Shown here: one piece after another, positions 16,079 to 24,478 of the stretch
How the letters are laid out: each line of letters begins with the position of its first letter
How positions within the stretch are numbered: the first letter of the stretch is position 1
Assembly: GCA_902479075.1 (NCBI GenBank)
Contig: CABSNK010000022.1
Span: forward strand, 1-30,667
Source: an uncultured Collinsella sp.
GTDB lineage: Bacteria; Actinomycetota; Coriobacteriia; Coriobacteriales; Coriobacteriaceae
Direction of reading: 5' to 3'
Length of the DNA: 30,667 nucleotides
Notes under the pieces: model-generated
Seen by the model: the letters and a program-made list of their open reading frames with translations, nothing else
Told to the model about the DNA's origin: nothing
Database searches by the model: none
Position numbers and translations under genes: made by a program

Positions 16079-16224
16079 GTTTATCTCAATCTGTAACATC
16101 TAGCCGAGTTTTTCGGCCCTACCTGTTACAGATTGAGACAAACAGGATTGCTCTTTCCGAAGAATCTAAATCTGTAACACGTAGCCCGCTTTTGACCGTC
16201 TACCTGTTACAAATCGAGACAAAC
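16079..16224. repeat. Alternating palindromic repeat array 1 (two copies)
   Basis: Copy 1, subtype a: arms TCTCAATCTGTAACA (16084-16098) and its exact complement (16124-16138), extending outward to 19 of 20 matches. The loop includes a small inner hairpin around CCGAGTTTTTCGG. Copy 2, subtype b: arms 16165-16179 and 16205-16219, with the loop containing CTTTTGACCGTC. The left arms start 81 bp apart. The same family forms arrays at 21093 and 25991. The second copy ends 11 bp short of the stop of the convergent LacI gene. Confidence 0.85.
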
Positions 16225-16234
16225 GGAGTAGGAC

Positions 16235-17263
16235 CTAACCCCGTATGTCCCTAACAGTCGAGCGTTCGACCAGCGTGCTCGGCACATGAATCGCCTCGAT
16301 AGACGAGCTCTCTCCAATCGCCGCCTCAAACGCAAGCTTACCGACACCGCGCAAATCAAATCGCAGCGTCGTCAGCCGATTGTGAGGAACAAGTCCCTCG
16401 AGTGCGTCGTCGATACCAACCACGCTCACGTCGTCGGGCACGGACAGGCCCGCGTTCTCGAGCGCGGCGATAACGCCCAGCGCCATCTGGTCATTTGCCG
16501 CAAGCACGGCAGTCGGCGCCTGCGACCCGCCGGCAAGCACCTCGGCCGCAATCCGCTCGCCCATGGCGTACCCACTGTCCGCACTCCAATCGCCACGCAG
16601 CATCGGAGCGGCATCGACATGAGCACGACCCAGCGTATCGCGCCAACCGGCCTCACGAAAACGCGAGGAAATCGAGTTTTCCGGACCCGCCACAAACCGC
16701 ATATTCGAGTGACCATGTTCCAGCAGATAATTGGTCAACAGCTCGCACGAACCATACTGGTCGGAGTCGATCGTCGTGCAGCGCGGATGCGCATACATGG
16801 ACAGGATGACCGTTCGCACTCCCGGCTGGGGAACAAACTCCTCAAAATCGGGAGCCATGCGGTTCATGTTGAGAATCATGCCGTCGACGGGTCGCTCGAC
16901 CATGCGGCGCGAGGCATCGGCAAGTGTATAGGGCTTGTCGCCGCCCATCTCGATCATAGTGACGGCAAAATCGTGCTCGCGCGCCGCTTGCATGATACCC
17001 TCGAGCGTCGCCAGGTTACCGACACGTGTGATGTTGTACATGCACAGGCCAATAGAACGATACGACCCGCCGCGCAACGCCACTCCAGCAAAATTGGGAC
17101 GAAAGCCCAGCTCTTCCATGGCGGCCAGCACACGCTTGCGCGTCTTTTCCGTCACGTTGGGCATACCGTTGACCACGCGAGACACAGTCTGGCGGCTCAC
17201 GCCAGCGAGCGCCGCAACCTCTGCCGCGCTCGCCGAATGACCATTCCTTGTCTGCTGAGCCAT
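16235..17263 (-). CDS. LacI-family repressor of lac module 2
   Basis: A 342-residue LacI/GalR-family repressor. The helix-turn-helix is AAEVAALAGVSRQTVSR (residues 13-29), with R24 and Q25 at the two main specificity positions. The hinge is RPNFAGVALRGG, then the effector domain with VVGIDDALEGL and the tail STVRDIRG. The frame is open to 17320. I start at the ATG at 17263, but a GTG at 17272, with AGCAGG five bases upstream, is an equally good start. It faces away from the GH1-EIICB pair, with operators at 17324, 17456 and 17478. The effector is unknown. Confidence 0.9.
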   Translation of the reverse strand: MAQQTRNGHSASAAEVAALAGVSRQTVSRVVNGMPNVTEKTRKRVLAAMEELGFRPNFAGVALRGGSYRSIGLCMYNITRVGNLATLEGIMQAAREHDFAVTMIEMGGDKPYTLADASRRMVERPVDGMILNMNRMAPDFEEFVPQPGVRTVILSMYAHPRCTTIDSDQYGSCELLTNYLLEHGHSNMRFVAGPENSISSRFREAGWRDTLGRAHVDAAPMLRGDWSADSGYAMGERIAAEVLAGGSQAPTAVLAANDQMALGVIAALENAGLSVPDDVSVVGIDDALEGLVPHNRLTTLRFDLRGVGKLAFEAAIGESSSIEAIHVPSTLVERSTVRDIRG

Positions 17264-17323
17264 GCCTTCCACGCTAACCTGCTTCCCAACTATTCCCCGC
17301 GCCCATGGCGCATCGTACATACA

Positions 17324-17339
17324 TCGATAACGTGCTCAT
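17324..17339. promoter_or_regulatory. lac module 2 operator, regulator-proximal
   Basis: TCGATAACGTGCTCAT keeps the module 2 half-site ATGAGCA perfectly while the other half is degraded. Its centre is 132 bp from the next operator. Confidence 0.5.
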
Positions 17340-17407
17340 GATACCCGAGCCATATACCACAACATGAAAACTTCTGTCAATCAAAACCGCTTACCGAACA
17401 AATACAA

Positions 17408-17417
17408 CCGTTCGCGG
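17408..17417. promoter_or_regulatory. Shared CCGTTCGCGG motif, lac module 2
   Basis: CCGTTCGCGG lies 48 bp before the first of the two clustered operators and is preceded by GAACAAATACAA, as at the lacABC copy. Confidence 0.4.
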
Positions 17418-17455
17418 CTGTTTGAAGTTGTTTTGTTTCTATACATCCCAGCCGG

Positions 17456-17493
17456 ATGTTAACGTGCTCATTGTCAAATGTTCACGTGCTCAT
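17456..17493. promoter_or_regulatory. lac module 2 tandem operators
   Basis: ATGTTAACGTGCTCAT (17456-17471) and ATGTTCACGTGCTCAT (17478-17493) stand in the same orientation with centres 22 bp apart, two helical turns, so two repressor dimers would bind the same face of the DNA. Confidence 0.7.
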
Positions 17494-17613
17494 TTTGGTT
17501 CTAATCATTTTAAGATAGTGTTTATCGGGCTTTTTCACCGCTGAACGCTAACCAGGGAGCCTCCTGAGCGCAAACGCACAATATCGAACAGCGAGACGAG
17601 AGGGTGTATGCAT

Positions 17614-19056
17614 ATGTCTTTGCTAAACCGCGTACAGCAGCTGCCGAAGGGCTTTGTTTGGGGCGCCGCAACCGCCGCGTACCAAACGGAAGGTTCCACG
17701 AAGGTGGCAGGCAAGGGTAAGACCATGTGGGACGATTACCTTGTCGCCCAGGGTCGCTTTTTGCCCGACCCGGCCAGTGATTTCTACAACCGCTACGAGG
17801 AGGATATCCGCCTTTCTGCCGAGCATGGACTCAACGCCATCCGTGTGTCCATCGCCTGGACCCGCATCTTCCCCAACGGCGACGATGCCGAGCCCCTCGC
17901 CGAGGGCGTTAAGCACTACCACGAGCTGTTCGCCTGCTGCAAAAAGTATGGCGTCGAGCCCTATGTGTCCCTGCATCACTTTGACTCCCCCGCCGCCCTG
18001 TTCAACCAGGGCGACTGGCTCAACCGCAAGACCGTCGACGCCTATGTGCGCTATGCCGAGTTCTGCTTCCGCGAGTTCCGCGAGGTCAAGAATTGGTTCA
18101 CCATCAACGAGCTCATCAGCCTCTCGCACTCCCAATACATCCAAGGCAACTTCCCGCCCAACCATCACTTTGATGTGACGAGCGGCATCCAGAGCCAGCA
18201 CAACGAGCTCGTTGCCCACGCCCGCGCCGTCAACCTGTATAAGGATCTTGACGAGACCGAGCACCTGGGCGGACGCATTGGCATGGTCAACGTCCTGACG
18301 CCGGCATATCCTGCCACAGACTCGCCCGCCGACCAGCACGCCGCCGACCTGTACAACGCCTTCTACACCGACTTCATCATGGACGGCGCCTTCCTGGGTC
18401 ACTACTCCGCGCGCACCCTCTCACTCATCAACGAGATTCTGCGTGCCAACAACGCCACGCTTACGGTTGAGGACAGCGACATGGAGGAGCTCGCCAAGGC
18501 GGCGCCCCGCAACGATATGTTCGGCCTCAACTACTATCAGTCGGCGTTTATCGCCGCCTACGATGGCGAGTCCACCAACAGCTTTAACGGCACCGGAGAC
18601 AAGGGCACCTCGTGCTTTAAGTTTAAGGGCGTCGGGCAGCAGGTCGATATGCCGGGTATCCCCACCACCGACTGGGATTGGCTCATCTACCCGCAAGGCC
18701 TCTACGACACGCTCAAGCACATCAGCGCCACCTATCCCAACCTCCCCGTCATCTATATCACCGAAAACGGCCTGGGCCACAAGGACCCCGAGCCCGACGC
18801 AAACGGCATCGTCGCCGATCCCGAGCGCATCGACTTTGTCGACCAGCACATGGAGAAGGTGCTCCAGGCGCGCGCCGAGGGCGTCGACGTCCAGGGCTAC
18901 TTTATCTGGAGCCTGCAGGACCAGTTCTCGTGGGCCAATGGCTATAACAAGCGCTACGGCCTGTTCTACATCGACTTCGACACGCAAAAACGCTACATCA
19001 AGCAGTCGGCACTCTGGTACAAGGAGCTCGCCGACACTATGGCGGACGCGCAGTAG
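17614..19056 (+). CDS. lacG: GH1 6-phospho-beta-galactosidase, lac module 2
   Basis: A 480-residue LacG-type family 1 glycosidase for phosphorylated beta-galactosides. Acid/base E166 is in WFTINEL and nucleophile E384 in YITENGLGH. The phosphate-site signature FSWANGYNKRYG keeps Ser, Trp, Lys and Tyr. An ATG at 17608 is also in frame; I prefer 17614 because GAGAGGG then lies nine bases upstream rather than three. It is the first gene of its module, the reverse of modules 1 and 3. It differs clearly from the other two GH1 proteins (QTEGSTKVAGKGKTMWDDY near the start), so a different aglycone or linkage preference is possible (inference). Confidence 0.93.
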   Translation: MSLLNRVQQLPKGFVWGAATAAYQTEGSTKVAGKGKTMWDDYLVAQGRFLPDPASDFYNRYEEDIRLSAEHGLNAIRVSIAWTRIFPNGDDAEPLAEGVKHYHELFACCKKYGVEPYVSLHHFDSPAALFNQGDWLNRKTVDAYVRYAEFCFREFREVKNWFTINELISLSHSQYIQGNFPPNHHFDVTSGIQSQHNELVAHARAVNLYKDLDETEHLGGRIGMVNVLTPAYPATDSPADQHAADLYNAFYTDFIMDGAFLGHYSARTLSLINEILRANNATLTVEDSDMEELAKAAPRNDMFGLNYYQSAFIAAYDGESTNSFNGTGDKGTSCFKFKGVGQQVDMPGIPTTDWDWLIYPQGLYDTLKHISATYPNLPVIYITENGLGHKDPEPDANGIVADPERIDFVDQHMEKVLQARAEGVDVQGYFIWSLQDQFSWANGYNKRYGLFYIDFDTQKRYIKQSALWYKELADTMADAQ

Positions 19057-19072
19057 CGCATCGCCTCGCTTT

Positions 19073-19119
19073 CCCCCGAGGGGGAGCGGCCCCATGCGAT
19101 ACAAACCCAGCCGCTCCCC
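19073..19119 (+). other. Intercistronic hairpin region, lac module 2
   Basis: GGGGAGCGGC (19081-19090) can pair perfectly with GCCGCTCCCC (19110-19119), or its GGGG can pair with CCCCC at 19073-19077. The two structures are mutually exclusive. No T tract follows, so it does not look like a full terminator between GH1 and EIICB. Confidence 0.5.
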
Positions 19120-19231
19120 TCTCTCCCCCTGGGACCGACCCCGCCTGCACCCGGGCTTTTAGCAAGCGGGAGACCATATAGGTTTTCAACGTCCATGCCA
19201 TTAAGATTTCATGCAAAGAGGAGCGTGAACT

Positions 19232-20992
19232 ATGGAATCGATCGTTAAGTTCTTGGAGAAAGGTCAGCCGTACTTCGACAAGGTCTCTAAGAACATCTAC
19301 CTTCAGGCCATTAAAGATGGCTTTTTGGCAGCAATGCCCATCATCCTGTCTTCTTCTGTCTTCCTGCTTATTTCAACCCTGCCGGGCGTTGTCGCCACGG
19401 TCGGCGGCTTTACGCTGCCCGACTGGTGGAACGTCGACGTCGTGAACTTCTGCAACAAGGTTTACAACTTCACGATGGGCGTCGTGGGCATCATGGTCGC
19501 CGGCACCACCGCAAGCGCGCTGACCGGCTCCAAGAACCGCCGCATGCCTGCCGGCAAGGCCATCAACGCCACGAGCACCATGGTCGCCGCCATGTGCGCT
19601 ATGCTCATCTTGGCCGTTACCCAGACGAGTGCCAAGATCGACGGCGCCGATGTCTCGGTGTTCTTTACCGACAACATGGGCACCAAGGGCCTGCTGAGCT
19701 CCTTTGTCGCCGCATTTGCCACGGTCAACATCTATGCCTTCTGCATTAAGCGAGACATCACCATCAAGCTGCCCAAAGAAGTCCCCGGCGCCATCGCCCA
19801 GAACTTCCGCGACATCTTCGCCTTCAGCTTCTCCATCCTGTTTGTCGCCGTCATCGACGTTATCTGCCGCACCTGCTTGGCCGTCCCGTTTGCCAACGTC
19901 ATCTCCACGCTGGTGAGCCCGCTGTTCGCCGCTGCCGATTCCTACGCCGGCCTCGCCCTCATCTGGTTCATGATCCCGCTGTTCTGGTTCATGGGCATCC
20001 ACGGCCCCTCGGTCGTTAAGCCTGCCCTCAACGCCGCGCTGTTTGGCAACATCACCACCAACCTCGCCACGCTGCAGGCCGGCGGTCACCCCGCCCTCGC
20101 CCTGACCGAGAACTTCGGTAACTACATCGGCGAACTCGGCGGCACCGGCGCCACGTTCATTGTCCCGATCATCTTCCTGCTCTTTATGCGCTCCAAGCAG
20201 CTCAAGGCCGTCGGCAAAGCCTCTGTCGTACCCGTGATGTTCGCCGTCAACGAGCCGCTGCTGTTCGCCGCGCCCATCATCCTCAACCCGTACTTCCTGA
20301 TCCCGTTCCTGTTTGCCCCCGTGGCCAACGTCCTCATTGGTAAGTTCTTCATCGACTTTTTGGGCATGAACGGCTTTATCTATGCCATGCCGTGGGCACT
20401 CCCCGGACCGATCGGCACCTTCATCGACACCAACTTCCAGCCGATCTCTCTGGTCCTGGTTGTCGTCCTGCTGGTCGTTGACTTCTTGATCTACTACCCG
20501 TTCTGCAAGGCCTACGACAACGTCCTGTGCAAGCAGGAGGCCGAGACCCTGGCCGAAGAAGAGGCCGAGGAGACCAAGGCCGTCAAGACCGCTGCCGCCC
20601 CCGCCGTTGAGGCTCCTGTTGTCGAGACCGCTTCTGCCACCGAGGCCTCCGCAGCTCCGTCCGCCCTTAAGGGCAAGGATCTGAGGGTTTTGGTTCTGTG
20701 CGCTGGCGCCGGCACCTCTGCACTGCTCGCCAACGCGCTTAAGGAAGGCGCCGACGAGCTGGGCATCGACATTACCGCCAACGCCGGTGCCTACGGCAGC
20801 CACTACGCCATCATGGACCAGTACAACGTCATCGTCCTGGCTCCGCAGGTTCGCACCTATTACAACGAGATGAAGGCCGACACCGACCGCCTGGGCATCA
20901 CGCTGCTGTCGCCCAAGGGCAAACAGTACATCGACCTCACTAAGGATCCCAAGGGTGCCGTCGCCTGGATCGAGGAAAACCTCGAGGCATAA
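19232..20992 (+). CDS. lacE: PTS lactose/cellobiose-family EIICB, lac module 2
   Basis: A 586-residue EIICB that transports and phosphorylates a beta-galactoside. The EIIC domain (about 1-430) has the motifs FWFMGIHGPSVVKP and FAVNEPLLFAAPIILNP. A linker rich in Ala, Glu, Thr and Val follows, then the EIIB domain with phosphorylated C490 in VLVLCAGAGTSALLANAL. AGAGGAG precedes the ATG. It lies 175 bp after the GH1 gene and has no operator of its own, so it is read from the module promoter. It is much closer to the module 3 EIICB than to that of module 1. It depends on an EIIA made elsewhere, most likely the one at 10778. Confidence 0.94.
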   Translation: MESIVKFLEKGQPYFDKVSKNIYLQAIKDGFLAAMPIILSSSVFLLISTLPGVVATVGGFTLPDWWNVDVVNFCNKVYNFTMGVVGIMVAGTTASALTGSKNRRMPAGKAINATSTMVAAMCAMLILAVTQTSAKIDGADVSVFFTDNMGTKGLLSSFVAAFATVNIYAFCIKRDITIKLPKEVPGAIAQNFRDIFAFSFSILFVAVIDVICRTCLAVPFANVISTLVSPLFAAADSYAGLALIWFMIPLFWFMGIHGPSVVKPALNAALFGNITTNLATLQAGGHPALALTENFGNYIGELGGTGATFIVPIIFLLFMRSKQLKAVGKASVVPVMFAVNEPLLFAAPIILNPYFLIPFLFAPVANVLIGKFFIDFLGMNGFIYAMPWALPGPIGTFIDTNFQPISLVLVVVLLVVDFLIYYPFCKAYDNVLCKQEAETLAEEEAEETKAVKTAAAPAVEAPVVETASATEASAAPSALKGKDLRVLVLCAGAGTSALLANALKEGADELGIDITANAGAYGSHYAIMDQYNVIVLAPQVRTYYNEMKADTDRLGITLLSPKGKQYIDLTKDPKGAVAWIEENLEA

Positions 20993-21024
20993 GACGCTGA
21001 CACCACCTGCCGCTCGCAGACAAT

Positions 21025-21067
21025 AAATGGCCCGTGCATCGATGTGTGATGCGCGGGCCATTTTGTT
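21025..21067 (+). terminator. Intrinsic terminator of lac module 2
   Basis: A 16-bp stem with one mismatch (21025-21040 with 21048-21063, core ATGGCCCG/CGGGCCAT) ends in TTTTGTTT. Repeat array 2 begins about 20 bp later. Confidence 0.8.
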
Positions 21068-21092
21068 TAGACCGCACCCGTCCTCCTGTTCA

Positions 21093-21308
21093 TCTCAATC
21101 TGTAACATCTAGCCGAGTTTTTCGGTCCAAGCTGTTACAGATTTAGACGAACGGGCGGCCCGGGCCGAACAATCTCGATTTGTAACATGTAGACCACTTT
21201 TGACCGTCTAGTTGTTACAGATCGAGACAAACGGAATAAGCTGGACCGAATTGTCTAAATCTGTAACATCTAGCTGAGATTTTCGGCCCTACCTATTACA
21301 GATTTAGA
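21093..21308. repeat. Alternating palindromic repeat array 2 (three copies)
   Basis: Three copies in the order a-b-a. Arms lie at 21093-21107/21133-21147 (subtype a), 21173-21187/21213-21227 (subtype b, loop CTTTTGACCGTC) and 21254-21268/21294-21308 (subtype a). Left-arm spacing is 80 and 81 bp. The array fills most of the 334-bp gap between the module 2 terminator and the end of the convergent LacI gene. No gene is visible in that gap. Confidence 0.85.
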
Positions 21309-21326
21309 CGAACAGGCCGAGCACGT

Positions 21327-22337
21327 CTACGCCCGCAGATCCCTTACGCTGGAACGCTCGACCAGCACGCCCGAGACGAGCGTACGGCTTCTGGAGCTCG
21401 GGGCTTCCAAACCTGCGACGACCTCGTTAAGCGCACGGACGCCCAGCTCTCGGTGACGGAACTTCACCGACGTCAGAATCGAATTAGGTATCGTCTTGTA
21501 GAGCTCATCGTCGAAGCCGATCACGGACACGTCGTCGGGCACACTGAGCCCTTTGTCACGAAGAGCCATCATCACGCCGTTTGCCATGCAGTCGTTAGCG
21601 GCGAGGACCGCCGTGCAATCGGGTTTATCGGCAAGCGCAAGGCCTGCGGCATAGCCACTATCCGCATTCCAATCGCCTTGCAGAGGCTCGGGCGGCTCAA
21701 TGCCACGCGCCTCGAGCGCCGCACGCCAACCTTTCATACGGCACTGGCTCGACAGCGACTCTTTCTTACCAGAGACGAAGTACACGTTTTTATGCCCGCG
21801 ATTCAAGAAGTACTCGCACGCCATGCGCGCACCACCCTCTTGATCGTCACTGACGGTAGAGCAGGTAGGATGCTCCATCGGCGTGATAATCACCGTCTTG
21901 AGGTCTTTCGGCGCCTCAAAGGTATCAAAGTCATCGACCATCTGACGCAGGTTGAAGATCATGCCGTCGACGGGAAGCTGCGACATCCTACGCGCCGCTT
22001 CGGCAAGGGTCATCTTCTCCCCAGCCCGCTTTTTGATCATCGTGAGCGCAAAGCCGCGTTCTTCGGCGGCATCGGCGATACCGTCAATCATGTCCACGGC
22101 ACCGCCCGACAAGTGGAACATCACCACGCCGATGCACCCGTAACGGCCCAACTTGAGTGAACGCGCGGCAAAGTTGGCTCGAAACCCGAGCGCTTCCATT
22201 GCGGAATGGACCTTATCGCGTGTCGACTCTCGCACACTATCGGGCTCGTTGATCACGCGCGAAACCGTCTTGAGAGAAACACCAGCGGCAATCGCCACAT
22301 CATTCATTGAGACATTTTTCTTGTCCATCGTTGCCAC
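21327..22337 (-). CDS. LacI-family repressor of lac module 3
   Basis: A 336-residue LacI/GalR-family repressor. The helix-turn-helix is MNDVAIAAGVSLKTVSR (residues 11-27), with L22 and K23 at the main specificity positions, unlike the QQ, EQ and RQ of its paralogues. The hinge is RANFAARSLKLG, and the C-terminal tail is SSVRDLRA. I use the GTG at 22337 because GGAG stands five bases upstream; the ATG at 22328 is the alternative, and the open frame to 22388 adds only non-conserved residues. It is divergent from the third EIICB-GH1 pair, with two operators 23 bp apart between. The effector is unknown. Confidence 0.9.
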   Translation of the reverse strand: MATMDKKNVSMNDVAIAAGVSLKTVSRVINEPDSVRESTRDKVHSAMEALGFRANFAARSLKLGRYGCIGVVMFHLSGGAVDMIDGIADAAEERGFALTMIKKRAGEKMTLAEAARRMSQLPVDGMIFNLRQMVDDFDTFEAPKDLKTVIITPMEHPTCSTVSDDQEGGARMACEYFLNRGHKNVYFVSGKKESLSSQCRMKGWRAALEARGIEPPEPLQGDWNADSGYAAGLALADKPDCTAVLAANDCMANGVMMALRDKGLSVPDDVSVIGFDDELYKTIPNSILTSVKFRHRELGVRALNEVVAGLEAPSSRSRTLVSGVLVERSSVRDLRA

Positions 22338-22411
22338 TGCTTCTCCACTCGGTTCTCTATCGCTTGCTTTTTGCGTTCTAGCATACACTACCTGCCTGAC
22401 TGATAAATCAA

Positions 22412-22421
22412 CCGTTTACCG
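22412..22421. promoter_or_regulatory. Shared CCGTTTACCG motif, lac module 3
   Basis: CCGTTTACCG is the weakest member, with two differences from CCGTTC(A/G)CGG. It lies 57 bp before the first module 3 operator, the same layout as in modules 1 and 2. Confidence 0.3.
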
Positions 22422-22468
22422 GACAATATCGACCGCTCACCCGTATATCCTTGTTGCTCTTCCAAAAA

Positions 22469-22507
22469 TGTCTTACGTTGTCATTAACGAAATGACAACG
22501 TTGTCAT
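22469..22507. promoter_or_regulatory. lac module 3 tandem operators
   Basis: ATGACAACGTTGTCAT (22492-22507) is a perfect 16-bp palindrome and the most symmetrical operator in the window. TGTCTTACGTTGTCAT (22469-22484) keeps one half of it. The centres are 23 bp apart. They lie 105-145 bp before the EIICB start. Confidence 0.7.
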
Positions 22508-22612
22508 CTCGCAATGCCTTCCTTAAGCAGGAAGGTTTCCGGGCAGTCCTGACCATCCATCGACGACCAGTTCCATCCACATGCATCGCGCATCAAGTAG
22601 CAAAGGAGCTCT

Positions 22613-24403
22613 ATGGACGCCATCGTAAAGATGCTCGAAAAGCATCAACCGTTCTTTGAGAAGATCTCGAGGAACGTCTACCTCCAGGCCATTAAGGACG
22701 GATTCCTTGGGTGCATGCCCATCGTCCTCACCTCTTCGATCTTTCTGTTGATCGCCACCCTTCCTGGCGTAGTTGGCATCACGCTGCCCCAGCCGCTCAT
22801 CGACTGGTGCAACAAGCTGTACAACTTCACCATGGGCGTCATGGGCATCATGGTTGCCGGCACCACTGCCAAGAACTTCACGGCTTCCATGAACCGTCGC
22901 ATGCCCGCCGGCAAGGTGCTCAACGACGGCTCCACCATGGTGGCCGCCCAGTGCAGCATGCTGCTGCTCGCTGTTACGCAGTTCACCACCAAGTTCAACG
23001 GCTCCGAACTTTCGGTCTTCGATTGCACCAGCATGGGCACGCGCGGTCTGTTCTCGGCCTATATCGCCGCGTTCATTACCGTGTGGGTCTACAAATTCTG
23101 CGTCTCGCGCGATCTGACCATTAAGCTGCCCAAGGAGGTCCCGGGCGCCATCGCTCAGAACTTCCGCGACATCATCCCCTTTGGCGGCGCCGTCATCATC
23201 TGCGGCATCATCGATGTCGTCGTGCGCAACCTCATGGGCGTTCCGTTCTCCGAGCTGCTCATCAAGCTGCTCTCCCCGCTCTTCACTGCGGCAGAGACCT
23301 ACCCCGGACTCATCCTTATTCAGGCAGCCACCGCGTTCTTCTGGTTCATCGGCGTCCACGGCCCCTCGATCGTCCAGCCGGGCATCGACCCCATCCGTCT
23401 TGCCAACCAGGCCGAGAACCTGCAGGTTCTGCTGGCCGGTGGCCACCCCGCCCACTCCCTCACCTTTAACATGTCGCTCGTGGGTGAGTTCGGCGGCACC
23501 GGCGCCACGTTCATCGTGCCGCTTCTGCTGATTCTCTTTATGAAGTCCAAGCAGCTCAAAGCCGTCGGCAAGGCCTCGATTGTTCCTGTTGCCTTCGCCG
23601 TCAACGAACCGCTGCTCTTTGGCGCGCCGATGATCCTTAACCCCTACATGCTCATCCCCTTTGTTGCCGCCGGCTGCGTCAACGTAAGCGTTGCCAAGTT
23701 CTTTATCGACAATGTTGGCATGAACGGCTTCTCCTTCGTGGTGCCTTGGGCTACCCCTGCCCCCATCGGCATCTTCATCACCACAAACTTCCAGCTTATC
23801 GCCCTGGTGTTTGTCGCAATCATTATCTTGCTGGACGCCATCATCTACCTGCCGTTCTTGAAGGCATACGATAAGCTGCTCTGCGACCAGGAGGCCGAAC
23901 GCGCCGCCGAGCTGGGTCTCGACTCCGATGGTGCTGCCACCATCGCCGCCAGCACCTCTGCGCCCGCTGTCGAGCAGACCGCCGCTGTCACCGCTTCCGT
24001 CGAGCCGACCGCCGCTGCCGCCGCCGGCAGCGAGCCTGTCGCCGATCAGCCCGAGCGTGCTACCGATGCATCCGCCAAGAAGGATGTCGACGGCCTGAAG
24101 GTCCTCGTCCTGTGCGCCGGCGCCGGCACCTCTGCCATGCTTGCCAATGCCATCAAGGAAGGTGCCGCGCAGACCGGAGAGAACATCGCTTCCTCCGCAG
24201 GCGCCTATGGCCAGCACACTGCCATCATGGATCAGTACGACGTCATCGTGCTCGCCCCGCAGGTTCGTAGCTACTACAACGACATGAAGGCCGACACCGA
24301 TCGTCTGGGCATTAAGCTGCTCGCTCCCCGCGGCAAGGAATATATCGACCTTACTCGCGACCCCGCTGGCGCCATCAAGTGGCTCCGCGAGAACCTCGAC
24401 TAG
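22613..24403 (+). CDS. lacE: PTS lactose/cellobiose-family EIICB, lac module 3
   Basis: A 596-residue EIICB. The EIIC domain (about 1-430) carries the motifs FWFIGVHGPSIVQP and FAVNEPLLFGAPMILNP. The linker (about 430-490) is rich in Ala, Thr, Val and Glu. The EIIB domain has phosphorylated C501 in VLVLCAGAGTSAMLANAI. AAGGAG precedes the ATG. It is the first gene of module 3, transcribed divergently from its repressor. It resembles the module 2 EIICB closely over its whole length, while the GH1 gene it is paired with resembles module 1. A long open frame on the opposite strand across this gene is a coding shadow. Confidence 0.94.
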   Translation: MDAIVKMLEKHQPFFEKISRNVYLQAIKDGFLGCMPIVLTSSIFLLIATLPGVVGITLPQPLIDWCNKLYNFTMGVMGIMVAGTTAKNFTASMNRRMPAGKVLNDGSTMVAAQCSMLLLAVTQFTTKFNGSELSVFDCTSMGTRGLFSAYIAAFITVWVYKFCVSRDLTIKLPKEVPGAIAQNFRDIIPFGGAVIICGIIDVVVRNLMGVPFSELLIKLLSPLFTAAETYPGLILIQAATAFFWFIGVHGPSIVQPGIDPIRLANQAENLQVLLAGGHPAHSLTFNMSLVGEFGGTGATFIVPLLLILFMKSKQLKAVGKASIVPVAFAVNEPLLFGAPMILNPYMLIPFVAAGCVNVSVAKFFIDNVGMNGFSFVVPWATPAPIGIFITTNFQLIALVFVAIIILLDAIIYLPFLKAYDKLLCDQEAERAAELGLDSDGAATIAASTSAPAVEQTAAVTASVEPTAAAAAGSEPVADQPERATDASAKKDVDGLKVLVLCAGAGTSAMLANAIKEGAAQTGENIASSAGAYGQHTAIMDQYDVIVLAPQVRSYYNDMKADTDRLGIKLLAPRGKEYIDLTRDPAGAIKWLRENLD

Positions 24404-24478
24404 TTCCTCCCTCTGTTGGTGCCCGGATCCCCAGTTCGGGTACCTCTCCCTATTCGTATCCCACAGAAAGGATGACTC

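Larger units (their letters stand above)
17264..17613. other. Divergent control region of lac module 2
   Basis: This 350-bp gap contains three LacI-type operators, the CCGTTCGCGG motif (17408-17417) and the GH1 ribosome site. A TTGTCA (17471-17476) between the two clustered operators resembles a -35 box, but no matching -10 box at 16-18 bp is clear. Confidence 0.6.

Noticed and set aside
19373..21061. A 562-codon minus-strand frame antisense to the second EIICB.
   Set aside because: It has the composition of a shadow frame, and its start region overlaps the module terminator.
24419..24442. Terminator between the module 3 EIICB and GH1 genes.
   Set aside because: The stem is only about four to seven bp (CCCG/CGGG core) and lacks a T tract.
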